This document shows positions 43,773 to 52,291 of a stretch of DNA of 64,000 nucleotides, one piece after another. The translations under genes and the position numbers were made by a program. The stretch's first letter is position 1. Every line of letters begins with the position of its first letter. A model generated the notes under the pieces. The model saw only the letters and a list, made by a program, of their open reading frames with translations. It did no database searches and was not told the origin of the DNA. Origin of the DNA: Actinobaculum suis (lineage in GTDB: Bacteria > Actinomycetota > Actinomycetes > Actinomycetales > Actinomycetaceae); the NCBI RefSeq assembly GCF_900102025.1, contig NZ_FNAU01000002.1, forward strand, positions 62,001 through 126,000, in the 5' to 3' direction.

Positions 43773-46334
43773 TTACTCCCCCGCTTTCGGCGCGCTATTT
43801 TCCGCACCGGCTACGGGCAGTAGCGTTCCCGCATCTATTTGGTCCAACAGCCAGGCCTGCTCGAAGGCACGCTGTTCCCAAGCGCCATAGCGGCCGCTCT
43901 TCCCCGCATGGCCGGCTACCATTTCGATCTTCAAAAGGATCGGCCGGTCCGGGCCATTCGCGGTCTGCTCGCGCAGTACTTGCACCCATTTCGCGGCTTC
44001 TACATAAAATACGCGCACGTCATTGAGCGAAGTTGTGGCCAAAACCGAAGGGTATTGCACCTGGCGCACATTCTCCACCGGAGAGTAGCTCTTCATATAG
44101 GCATAAACATCCGGATCTTCTACCGGATTGCCCCACTCTTCCCACTCCCCCACGGTGAGCGGTAGTTCCGGCTGCAAAATCGTGGTCAGTGCGTCTACGA
44201 AAGGCACTCCGGCCACCACCGTCCGGAACAGTTCCGGTGCTTCATTAATCGCTGCCCCAATGAGCAATCCGCCCGCAGAAGCCCCTTCGGCGGCCAGCCG
44301 GCCCGGAGCTACCCATCCCGATTCGAGTAACCAGTTCCCACAATCCACGAAATCGTGGAAAGTGTTCTTCTTCTTATCAAGTTTGCCATCCTCATACCAG
44401 GCCCGGCCCAGTTCTCCGCCCCCGCGCAAATGCGTCCACGCGATCACTACGCCGCGGTCCAAGAATGAAGCCCACGAAACCGAGAAATACGGGTCTAGCG
44501 AAACTTCGTAGGAACCATATCCGTAGATATAGCCCGGATTCGTCCCATCTGGTTGCAGCCCCTTGCGGTACACAATCGTCATCGGTACCTGCACGCCATC
44601 ACGGGCCGTCACCCACACATTTTGTTGTTCGTAGCGCGTGTGGTCATAGCCCGGCACCTGGCGCTGTTTGAGAGTGTGTTGCCGGCGCGTAGCAGGTTCG
44701 AAAACTCGCTGGGTGGGCGGTTCCAAAAGCGACTGCTCGGTGTAAACCACCTCGCTCGCCTCCCAATAAGCATCGGGTTGGGTGGCCACCGTGGAACCCG
44801 GAACGCGCGGGATAACTACCGGCGTCTCCCATTCTGTAGCGGGGGTGTTCGCTGCGCTTTCCGTTTCCGTTTCCGTTTCCGAAGCGGTTTGCGCTGCCTC
44901 GCCAGTTTCCCCAGTCACCGGTACCGCACCGGAAGCCGCAGCAATTTGCGATGCCGCGGTATTCGGCGTCGTACTTGCTGGCGACGCCGCAGCGCTACTT
45001 TCCGGCGCGCTAGCGGTAGCCCCCGCCTCCGGCGCTGGCGCAGATTCGGCCAGCTGCGGCGTCGGTAGTGCAATTGCGGGTGCATCCAGGAGCACGCGGG
45101 GCGGGCGGGTAGCGCGGTGCATCACCCGCAGTTCGGTTTCCCCGCCGGAACGCATGGAAATTACCGCGAAATCTCGGTAGGCCTCCACGGCGTCGATCCT
45201 TTCCCCAGCTTGCGGGGAAAACACGGTGACCCACTCTGCCAGGTTGGAAGTGCACATAGGTGCGCTGGCAATCTCAAAATCTGGATTATTGAGATTATGG
45301 GTAATGAGTAGTTGGTTTCCGGCAGGTTCCACCTGGTATTCGAGCCCGTCTTGGCGTGGTAAAACCACGTAATGGGTAGATTGATCGGCCGGGGAAGCCG
45401 TGGGAATAAGCCGCACTTCGGTAGTGGTGCGCGATTCGGAAGTGACCGTCACCCACTTGTTATTGCGAGAAGCTTCCAGAGAAACCTCAAAACGTTCATC
45501 GTCTTCCTGGAAGAGCAAAATATCGGTTTGTGCAGCTAGCGGATGCAGCCACACTTGGTAGCTGCGCCACGCCGCATTCGTCCGCGTGTAAATCACCCCG
45601 GAAGAATCCGCGGCCCAGGCCAAACCATAGCCAATATTCGTTACCGAATCGTCAACCACCAGCCCGGTTTCGATTTCGAAAACGCGGAGCGTGAAAGTTT
45701 CCCCGCCCTGGAAATCCACGCCCATGGCGCCCAACTTGCCATCCGGGGAAGGCATAAACCCGGAGACGCGGAAAAACTCTTCTCCCGCTGCCAAAGAGTT
45801 GCCGTCCCACACGAGTTGTTCGTAGGGCCCGCCTGGCTGTGGACGTTCTTCGCCCGTTGCGGGGATGCGGTAGACGGCCGGGTATTGGCGGCCCTCCCAG
45901 GTGCGTTCGTAGTACCACCAATCACCACAGCGTTGCGGCACCGTGGTATCAGCTTCGACCGTGCGCGCTTTATATTCCGCGTACAGGTTTTGCCGTAAGG
46001 GTTCTAGCGGGGCGAGTAAAGCGTCTGTATAAGCATTTTCTGCCCCCAGTAATTCCAGCACCTCCGGGTCTTCCTTATTGCGTAACCACTCGTAGTTATC
46101 GATGTAGGTATCCCCGTGGAAAACGCGTTCGGTGGGAATCTTTTTTGCCACCGGCGGGTGCGGCGCGGTGGCAGGTGCGGCGCTTACATCTTCCGGGTTC
46201 GACGACGCCGATACTGGCTCCTCGGTGGGCCCGGCCGGCAAGGTCGGATCATCCTTAGCAGGATGCCGCTTATTGGAAAGGAAATTCTCCTCGCTATCGC
46301 GGCTGCTATCGAGGGTTTCGCGTAGGTTTACCAT
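43773..46334 (-). CDS. ptrB: S9 family peptidase, oligopeptidase B type
   Basis: This cytosolic prolyl-oligopeptidase-family serine peptidase is of the oligopeptidase B type, cutting short peptides after basic residues. The nucleophile motif EGASAGGLLIGAAINEAP is at about residue 685. The oligopeptidase B segments GSYEVSLDPYFSVSWASFLD and AWTHLRGGGELGRAWYEDGK are present. The catalytic histidine is in VAGHAGKSGRYGAW near the C-terminus. The beta-propeller domain is interrupted by an Ala/Ser/Thr/Glu-rich insert (about 425-515) not usual in the family. The total is 853 residues against about 700. The ~50-residue N-terminal extension is polar, without a signal peptide. Confidence 0.92.
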   Translation of the reverse strand: MVNLRETLDSSRDSEENFLSNKRHPAKDDPTLPAGPTEEPVSASSNPEDVSAAPATAPHPPVAKKIPTERVFHGDTYIDNYEWLRNKEDPEVLELLGAENAYTDALLAPLEPLRQNLYAEYKARTVEADTTVPQRCGDWWYYERTWEGRQYPAVYRIPATGEERPQPGGPYEQLVWDGNSLAAGEEFFRVSGFMPSPDGKLGAMGVDFQGGETFTLRVFEIETGLVVDDSVTNIGYGLAWAADSSGVIYTRTNAAWRSYQVWLHPLAAQTDILLFQEDDERFEVSLEASRNNKWVTVTSESRTTTEVRLIPTASPADQSTHYVVLPRQDGLEYQVEPAGNQLLITHNLNNPDFEIASAPMCTSNLAEWVTVFSPQAGERIDAVEAYRDFAVISMRSGGETELRVMHRATRPPRVLLDAPAIALPTPQLAESAPAPEAGATASAPESSAAASPASTTPNTAASQIAAASGAVPVTGETGEAAQTASETETETESAANTPATEWETPVVIPRVPGSTVATQPDAYWEASEVVYTEQSLLEPPTQRVFEPATRRQHTLKQRQVPGYDHTRYEQQNVWVTARDGVQVPMTIVYRKGLQPDGTNPGYIYGYGSYEVSLDPYFSVSWASFLDRGVVIAWTHLRGGGELGRAWYEDGKLDKKKNTFHDFVDCGNWLLESGWVAPGRLAAEGASAGGLLIGAAINEAPELFRTVVAGVPFVDALTTILQPELPLTVGEWEEWGNPVEDPDVYAYMKSYSPVENVRQVQYPSVLATTSLNDVRVFYVEAAKWVQVLREQTANGPDRPILLKIEMVAGHAGKSGRYGAWEQRAFEQAWLLDQIDAGTLLPVAGAENSAPKAGE

Positions 46335-46543
46335 GTCCGAAGCATAGCCGCGCTAACCTGCCCGCCGGTAGCCTTTCGAAGAATCAGAACACTGTGCTTC
46401 GCGCCAGAAAACACTTTGCTTGCTGTAGAAAACTTGCGGGCTTCGCGCAAGAAACCCGGGCTGTGCCGGCAAAATAACCGCGGGGCTAGGCAGGGCAAGT
46501 TAGGAAGGCTGGGCAAAAGCCGGGAAGGCAGGGCAACCTGGGG

Positions 46544-47020
46544 CTAGGAATACTTACGGGTTTCGGCCGTGGCCAAGGAATCCACGAACTCGTTGCCAGC
46601 ATCGCCGGTGTGCCCGCGCACCCACTCCACTTCGGTGTAGCCCGTCCGGCTTTCATAAGCTTCTAACAGGGCGGCTACCAGTTCTTGGTTGGCTACCGGT
46701 TTGCCATCGGCTTTACGCCAGCCTTTCTTCCGCCAGCCCGGTGCCCACTTGGTAACCGTATTGATTACGTATTGGGAATCGCAGCGGATTAGTAGCCGCG
46801 CGGCCGGGTCGATGAAACGCAAGCCTTCCAGCAGGGCGGTGAGTTCCATAATGTTGTTTGTGGTGTGGTGAGCGCCGCCCGAGTTATAGGCGCCACTCTT
46901 TTGTTCTACCCAGGCCCACCCGCCCGGGCCGGGATTACCCGAACAAGAGCCATCGGTGGCGAGTACCGCATCGAATTCCGGATAAGACTTACCTATGGGG
47001 TTGCCGTGCTGAATTGCCAT
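46544..47020 (-). CDS. rnhA: Ribonuclease HI
   Basis: RNase HI degrades the RNA strand of RNA-DNA hybrids. The acidic active-site residues are seen in LATDGSCSGNPGPGGWAWVE (Asp), TNNIMELTALLEGL (Glu), LIRCDSQYVINTV (Asp) and VRGHTGDAGNEFVDSLA (His and Asp). The ATG at 47020 gives 158 residues, the family's normal length. The frame continues to 47110 but those codons lie over the neighbouring promoter region. The gene is divergent from the macrodomain gene. Confidence 0.95.
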   Translation of the reverse strand: MAIQHGNPIGKSYPEFDAVLATDGSCSGNPGPGGWAWVEQKSGAYNSGGAHHTTNNIMELTALLEGLRFIDPAARLLIRCDSQYVINTVTKWAPGWRKKGWRKADGKPVANQELVAALLEAYESRTGYTEVEWVRGHTGDAGNEFVDSLATAETRKYS

Positions 47021-47108
47021 GGGAGCATCATAGCCGGGACCACTTTCTCCACACTGAGAGCGCGCGGGCCGGTAACCTAGAACTCGAGAATCATAGTGAG
47101 GAGAACTC

Positions 47109-47993
47109 ATGCTTTCACTTTCTGACTACCGCGAAGCCATCAAGCTCGACGAACCGTGGCCGGTGCCGGGAAACGATCCCCGGTCTAATCGCGAGCTTTT
47201 CACCGTGGCTCTCGGGGGACTCACCGAACGTCAGGAAAAGATGACGGATCGGCAGCTTTTTGACGAACTCGAAAATCACCTTATTCACCGCGAACCGGGA
47301 CCGATTGCGGAAAGCTACGGACGCGCCGTCGACCAGTTGTTGTACCGGAAATCGGCACTTTTGGGCCGTACCGAAGGTAAACATCTCATGCGGATCTCGG
47401 ACATGATGCCCACCTCCGAATACGGGCAGGCACGGCACGCGGCAATCTGGCGGGGAGACATTCGCGAACTCGTAGTGGATGCAGTAGTGGAAGGGGCACG
47501 GCCCAATCTGCTCGGCTATCGGGAAAGCGGAGTATCTTCCGCCGATCAAGCTATTCATTCCCAGGCCGGCCCGTGGCTGCGTAATGATACGGCGAAGATC
47601 AGGGAAATGCAGGGGAAAGACGAAGAACCGGGCGGAGCGAAAATTACGCGCGGCTACCGGCTTCCCGCGCGGTATGTGATTCATACCCTGCCGCCTATCG
47701 TGGAAGGTACACGCCAACCGACGGAGCAGGAATGTGAACAGCTCCGTTCCTGTTATCATTCTTCTCTTGATCTAGCAGCCGAAGTGGGAGACATTGAAAG
47801 TATTGCTTTCGTGGCTCTGGCAACCGGGCGCGGAAATTTTGATCGTGAGATTGCAACGAAGATTGCGATGGGAGCGGTTGATGAGTGGATGTCAACTCAC
47901 CGCGGCAAGATCAAGCTGGTGATTTTCGATATCTTTGGTGATGAGGACGCCGAGGTATACGTGAATACGATTGATAGGTGGATCGAGGATTGA
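47109..47993 (+). CDS. Degenerate macrodomain protein (zinc-macrodomain type)
   Basis: The scaffold matches the bacterial zinc-dependent protein-ADP-ribose hydrolases: IWRGDIRELVVDAVV (114-127), AIHSQAGPWLR (148-158) and AKITRGYRLPARYVIHTLPP (177-196). The key ligand loops are changed. The usual NAAN is EGAR (128-131). The Cys/His zinc loop following LLG (normally GC...H.C) is GYRESGVSS (136-144) with no Cys or His. The STGVFGFP loop is ATGRGNFD (238-245). The ~100-residue helical N-terminal region of this family is kept, and the length (294) is normal. The frame is intact and has AGGAGA before the ATG, so it is probably expressed. It may bind rather than hydrolyse ADP-ribose, or do neither. 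Confidence 0.75.
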   Translation: MLSLSDYREAIKLDEPWPVPGNDPRSNRELFTVALGGLTERQEKMTDRQLFDELENHLIHREPGPIAESYGRAVDQLLYRKSALLGRTEGKHLMRISDMMPTSEYGQARHAAIWRGDIRELVVDAVVEGARPNLLGYRESGVSSADQAIHSQAGPWLRNDTAKIREMQGKDEEPGGAKITRGYRLPARYVIHTLPPIVEGTRQPTEQECEQLRSCYHSSLDLAAEVGDIESIAFVALATGRGNFDREIATKIAMGAVDEWMSTHRGKIKLVIFDIFGDEDAEVYVNTIDRWIED

Positions 47994-49021
47994 GCGAAAC
48001 GCAGAGTGGGTCCGAAGAACGTTACGAGACGGTAGAAAGCACCCCGAAAAGGAACGCGCTCGGCGGTAAGGGATATCGCATTTTGGTGATCGTGCTGGTG
48101 ATTATCGCCCTCGTCGTCAGCGCCTTGGTGTTGATATTCACTTCGGACCCCTCGCGGTTGCCGGTAAATCAGGCTTCGCCGAGCGATCGGCCCACTTCCG
48201 TGTGGACGGATCCGCAAACCGAATGGGATGCGGATAGCAGCCCAAGCCCGGATGCTAATGCTTCCCCTACTCCCAATATGGAAGAGGTGCAGGCACAAAA
48301 TCCGATCGCCGCGCGGTACACGGAAATCGCCGAACAAAAGGGCCTTTCTGCGAAAAACTACGAAATTGTGCCCACGATGTACGATTCGGTGCGCGGTCAG
48401 CTCATGGCTAACCCGGCTTTGCCGGAAGGTACCCCGGAAGCGCTCGGCCCGGCCGATGCTCCGGTACGGGTGATCGTATTTTCTGACTATTTGTGCCATT
48501 ACTGCCAGAAGCTTCACGAAGAATCCTGGCCCGTTTTGGAAGAAAAGGCGCGGCGGGGCGAGATTCGCCTCGAGTTCTACCACTACACGATTTTCTCCCA
48601 GCTCGGTTCGGATAAGGCTGCCTTCGCCGCGCATGCCGCAGGTTTGCAAGGAAAGTTCTGGGAGTATTCAGATCTCTTGTTCACCGAAGGGGCGACGACG
48701 CCGGACGCTCACGGCAAGGCCCGTATCGCGGAAGATAAACTCGATGCCCTGGCCCAAAAACTGGGCTTGGATATGAATAAGTTCCACGCGGATATGAATT
48801 CTGCAGATACGCAGAACTTTGTTTCCGGGCAAACCGGTTATGCCAGTTCTTTGGGCATAAATGCCACGCCGGCCGTAATCATCAATGGCACCTATATTAG
48901 CGGGGCCTATCCGTCACAACTCTTCGAGAATGTGATCATGGTGGAAAAGGAACTCCTGCAGGATTACCCGGCCGCAGAGCAAAAAGCGGCCGCGGCCAAT
49001 AACACCGCGCCAGCAAACTAA
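47990..49021 (+). CDS. Membrane-anchored DsbA-family thiol oxidoreductase
   Basis: This 343-residue protein has a polar N-terminus, one membrane segment (about 30-52, ILVIVLVIIALVVSALVLIF), a Pro/Ser/Asp linker and an extracytoplasmic thioredoxin-fold domain. The active site is CHYC in VFSDYLCHYCQKLHEESWPV. The cis-proline region is seen in GINATPAVIINGTYISGAYP. It belongs to the DsbA/Thioredoxin_4 group used in actinobacteria for disulfide formation in exported proteins. A TTG at 47990 overlaps the macrodomain stop as TTGA with AGGTGG upstream; a GTG at 47978 is possible. Only its translational coupling links it to the macrodomain gene. Confidence 0.88.
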   Translation: MSETQSGSEERYETVESTPKRNALGGKGYRILVIVLVIIALVVSALVLIFTSDPSRLPVNQASPSDRPTSVWTDPQTEWDADSSPSPDANASPTPNMEEVQAQNPIAARYTEIAEQKGLSAKNYEIVPTMYDSVRGQLMANPALPEGTPEALGPADAPVRVIVFSDYLCHYCQKLHEESWPVLEEKARRGEIRLEFYHYTIFSQLGSDKAAFAAHAAGLQGKFWEYSDLLFTEGATTPDAHGKARIAEDKLDALAQKLGLDMNKFHADMNSADTQNFVSGQTGYASSLGINATPAVIINGTYISGAYPSQLFENVIMVEKELLQDYPAAEQKAAAANNTAPAN

Positions 49022-49041
49022 CTGGCGCCCGGAAGAACCAA

Positions 49042-49079
49042 AACGCGGGTCGGTAGCTAGCAAGCTACCGACCCGCGTT
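49042..49079 (+). terminator. Terminator after the DsbA-like gene
   Basis: A perfect 17-bp stem (AACGCGGGTCGGTAGCT with its reverse complement) closes a 4-nt loop and is followed by TCTGTT. The stem is very strong although the T-run is poor. It may also end the tRNA-Leu transcript from the other strand. Confidence 0.85.
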
Positions 49080-49086
49080 CTGTTGG

Positions 49087-49170
49087 TGCTCGAGGGGGGA
49101 GTTGAACCCCCACGCCCTCGCGGGCACACGGACCTGAACCGTGCGCGTCTGCCTATTCCGCCACTCGAGC
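49087..49170 (-). tRNA. tRNA-Leu (anticodon CAG)
   Basis: This is an 84-nt class II tRNA with a long variable arm (TGCCCGCGAGGGCG). Acceptor arms are GCTCGAG/CTCGAGC, the anticodon stem-loop is CACGG-TTCAGGT-CCGTG and the T-arm is GGGGGTTCAACTCCCCC. CCA is not encoded. Confidence 0.96.
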
Positions 49171-49390
49171 TAGGTGCTGAAGAATTATCAGCGCACACCA
49201 GCTTATAGCTAAAACCCGGCAAAACCAAGCTGTGAAGTTGTGTTGCCGATCGCAACAAAGCCGCGGGTGGGTATAAACTCACGGTTTCGCGGAGCAATGA
49301 GAGAAGCTCATCCCGTGCCTGCGCCCCGGAATCCAGCCGCGTTCGCTAATATCGAGGCTGTAGAAGAGATGTCTAGGAAAGGTGTTAGCC

Positions 49391-50092
49391 ATGGCGGGGG
49401 CGTTTGGCAAATTTGAGAAAGGTGTTGAAAACGCGGTTGCCAGCGCGTTTCGGGCGTTCCGCTCGGAATTGAAGCCCGTAGAGATTCTCACGGAGATGAA
49501 AAAATCCATGGATCGCGATGTGGCACGCCTTTCCCGCGACCGTTCTGTTTCCCCCAATGATTTCGCGGTGCACCTGTCACCCGAGGATTTCGAACGGGTA
49601 GAAAACTGGGGGCGGGAAGCTCTGAGTGAAGAATTCGCCCAGGAACTCACTAATCACGCCGCCGAACAAGATTACATTTTCGTGGGTCCGATCACCATTG
49701 ATTTTGTGGTGGATAGTTCTGTGCGGGAGGGCACCGTAGAGGTGGAAACCCGCGCTACGCGCGGCGCCGTCGCCCCTGCTACCACCAGCGCGGCAAATGC
49801 CAGTAACCCGATGATCCAAATCGGGAAAGATCGCTATATTCTCACCGGGCCCACCACCGTTATTGGGCGGGGGTCGGATTGTGATATTACAATTGACGAC
49901 GCCGGTATTTCTCGGCACCATTTGGAATTACAAATTACTCCCAATGGCGTGATAGCCACCGATTTGGGCTCCACCAATGGCACCTACGTGGAAGGTCACC
50001 GGGTTCCGGCGGCCACGCTAGTTGACGGGAACACCATCACCATCGGCCGCACGCACATTATGTTCTGGACGGGTGAGGGTGCACGCTCATGA
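49391..50092 (+). CDS. fhaA: FhaA-like protein (DUF3662 and FHA domains)
   Basis: This cytosolic phosphothreonine-binding scaffold is of the FhaA type. The N-terminal DUF3662 domain (about 1-115) starts MAGAFGKFEKGVENAVASAF and contains EILTEMKKSMDRDVARLSRD. The C-terminal FHA domain (about 140-233) has GRGSDCDITIDDAGISRHHL and DLGSTNGTYVEGHRV, with the Arg, Ser-Arg-His and Asn residues needed for phosphothreonine. The linker is very short, so the protein is 233 residues versus about 500 in mycobacteria. In mycobacteria FhaA binds the phosphorylated MviN pseudokinase; the matching partner here is at 10323. The ATG follows AGGAAAGGTG. Confidence 0.93.
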   Translation: MAGAFGKFEKGVENAVASAFRAFRSELKPVEILTEMKKSMDRDVARLSRDRSVSPNDFAVHLSPEDFERVENWGREALSEEFAQELTNHAAEQDYIFVGPITIDFVVDSSVREGTVEVETRATRGAVAPATTSAANASNPMIQIGKDRYILTGPTTVIGRGSDCDITIDDAGISRHHLELQITPNGVIATDLGSTNGTYVEGHRVPAATLVDGNTITIGRTHIMFWTGEGARS

Positions 50093-50772
50093 ATCTATTG
50101 CTAACACTGCTCCGCTTCGGCTTCCTGATTTTCCTGTGGCTGTTCGTGCTCGGCGTGGTTCTCGTGGTGCGCAATGATACTTCCGGGTTGGCGATCCGTA
50201 GCAAGAAGCCTTCCCGGCGGGGGCGGCGTGCTGCCCGGCAAACCGAAAACGCTACCAGTGACCTAGCAGCAGGCGCCGCGGGTGCCGCAGGAGTAGCCGC
50301 AGGTGCCGGAGCAGCAGCAGGAGCCGCAGCAACAGCAGGAGCCGCAGCCGGCGCGGCCGGTGTCGCTGCCGGCGCGGCGGCGGGGGCTCACGCCGGTACC
50401 AGAGCCGGAGCACGCGGCGGTGTGAGCGGGCACGGCCCGGCGCGGGCCGGCGGAGGTGGGGCCGGTACTCGCGGCGCTGGATCGCGGCCGGTACTCGCGG
50501 TTATTGAAGGCCCTCTCACCGGCATGGTGCTACCCCTTGGCCAGGCCCAGATAATCATTGGCCGCTCCCCCGATTCGTCACTGGTCCTTGACGATTCTTA
50601 TGCTTCTTCGCGCCACGCACGGGTTTTCTTCCAAGACGGCTACTGGTGGATCGAGGACCTACAATCGACCAACGGTACTTACATCGGTAATTCCGCAATC
50701 ACCGAACCGGTAGCACTGGTGCCCGGAACGCGCGTGCGGATCGGGAAGACGACGATGGAGCTGCAGATTTGA
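50089..50772 (+). CDS. fhaB: FhaB-like FHA-domain membrane protein
   Basis: A single N-terminal membrane segment (about 5-27, LLRFGFLIFLWLFVLGVVLVV) is followed by a basic patch and a long Ala/Gly repeat linker. The C-terminal FHA domain (about 140-227) reads GRSPDSSLVLDDSYASSRHA and DLQSTNGTYIGNSAI, with the phosphothreonine-binding residues present. This is the FhaB/FipA type, which recruits phosphorylated partners to the membrane at the division site in mycobacteria. The gene overlaps fhaA and pstP by 4 bp each. Confidence 0.93.
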   Translation: MNLLLTLLRFGFLIFLWLFVLGVVLVVRNDTSGLAIRSKKPSRRGRRAARQTENATSDLAAGAAGAAGVAAGAGAAAGAAATAGAAAGAAGVAAGAAAGAHAGTRAGARGGVSGHGPARAGGGGAGTRGAGSRPVLAVIEGPLTGMVLPLGQAQIIIGRSPDSSLVLDDSYASSRHARVFFQDGYWWIEDLQSTNGTYIGNSAITEPVALVPGTRVRIGKTTMELQI

Positions 50773-52289
50773 GCGATATTCGACTGAAATATGCGGCGTT
50801 CTCGGACGTCGGGTTAGTGCGGAGTAATAATCAAGACGCCGGATATGCCTCCCCGCACCTAATTGCCGTAGCTGACGGCATGGGTGGGGCGGCGGCAGGC
50901 GACGTCGCCTCCTCCGTGGCAATTTCGCATCTTGCCCAAATTGACGATTCGCACGCTGCTGATGATCTGCTTCCGCTCCTGCGGCAAGCAATGACGGACG
51001 CGCATGACGATATGCTCGCCCGCGTAGCTGCCGACCCAAAACTGGCGGGCCTGGGCACCACGTGCATCGCCATTTTACGTTCCTCCAATAAGCTCGGCAT
51101 GGTCCATATTGGGGATTCGCGAGCATATTTGATGCGGGGCGGCACCATGCAACAGGTGACGCACGATCACACCCTCGTCCAATACCTGGTAGATCGCGGC
51201 CAGCTCACCCCGGAAGAAGCCGAACACCACCCGCAACGCAATGTGATTATGCGGGCCCTGGGGGATACTCCCGGCCAGGTAGAACTAGACGAGTCCATCC
51301 GCGAAGCCCGGCCTGGAGATCGTTGGCTACTGTGCTCGGATGGCCTGTTCGGCGTCGTCGCCAACGATACGATTCGGCACGCCATGGCCACCATTGAGGA
51401 CCTGGAAGAACTTGGCGAGCATCTGATCGAACTTGCTTTGGCGGCCGGTGCACCCGATAACGTTACGGTGGTGCTAGCCGATGTGGTAGCCGATTCCGAC
51501 GGCGAACACGGCCCCAACCAGCCCGTAATTGTTGGTAGTGCGGCCCTTGACTATCAGCGGCCCACCCGCGGGGGCACTTCCGCCGCGGCCCGGGCGGCAC
51601 TGCTCGGCCAAGGCGCGGCCGGTAATGCAGGTATGGCCGGTATAGCCGGCGTAGCGAAGACGCCAAACAGTGCCGGTAGCGCCGCAGAAGGATATGGCGA
51701 GGGTGCAGATAACAGCGCCGGATACGGTGCGGGAGAATACGCCGGCGGGTCCGCGGGGAGCGGTGTCTACGGTAAAGACGGAGCTACTATGGCCGGCGCG
51801 GAGGAAGGCGCGGAGGAAGACGCTACTTCGCGAACCCGCAGGTTCCGCTTCGCCCGTTTCTTTGCGATTCTGGCCGTGCTCGCGATCCTGGTGGGCGGCA
51901 CTATTGGCGGCTACCAGTGGACGCAAACCCGCTACTACGTGGCCGCCGAATCCGGAAAAGTGTGGATTTACCGGGGGGTACCGCAAGTGATTGGATCTTT
52001 GCGGCTGTCTTCCCCGGTAGAAGAAACCGATATTAATCTTGCCGATCTTGCCCCGATTGCCCAAGAACGTTTGCAACATCCGATTACGCGCGATTCTTTG
52101 GACGGCGCGCGCGAGGTAGTGGACAACCTGCGCACCCAGGTGCGGGAGGACAAACGCAATAACACCGGCACCGGCCCGGAAGCAAGCAACTCTGGCACGC
52201 CTGCGCCTGCCCCTTCGTCTGCACCTGCTTCCTCGGTCCCGCCCGCCCCAGCGCCTTCACCTGCCGCGCCTGCTCCGGGAGGTGAATAG
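50769..52289 (+). CDS. pstP: PP2C-type Ser/Thr phosphatase PstP
   Basis: PstP is the membrane-anchored phosphatase that opposes PknB. The metal-binding motifs of PP2C are present: SDVGLVRSNNQDAGY, AVADGMGGAAAGDVASS, LGTTCIAIL, IGDSRAYLMRGG and GAPDNVTVVLADVV. After the ~245-residue catalytic domain comes a Gly/Ala/Ser-rich linker, one membrane segment (about 360-385, FFAILAVLAILVGGTIGGYQ) and an extracellular region ending in Pro/Ala/Ser. The TTG start overlaps the fhaB stop as TTGA. The protein is 506 residues. Confidence 0.95.
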   Translation: MSDIRLKYAAFSDVGLVRSNNQDAGYASPHLIAVADGMGGAAAGDVASSVAISHLAQIDDSHAADDLLPLLRQAMTDAHDDMLARVAADPKLAGLGTTCIAILRSSNKLGMVHIGDSRAYLMRGGTMQQVTHDHTLVQYLVDRGQLTPEEAEHHPQRNVIMRALGDTPGQVELDESIREARPGDRWLLCSDGLFGVVANDTIRHAMATIEDLEELGEHLIELALAAGAPDNVTVVLADVVADSDGEHGPNQPVIVGSAALDYQRPTRGGTSAAARAALLGQGAAGNAGMAGIAGVAKTPNSAGSAAEGYGEGADNSAGYGAGEYAGGSAGSGVYGKDGATMAGAEEGAEEDATSRTRRFRFARFFAILAVLAILVGGTIGGYQWTQTRYYVAAESGKVWIYRGVPQVIGSLRLSSPVEETDINLADLAPIAQERLQHPITRDSLDGAREVVDNLRTQVREDKRNNTGTGPEASNSGTPAPAPSSAPASSVPPAPAPSPAAPAPGGE

Positions 52290-52291
52290 TC

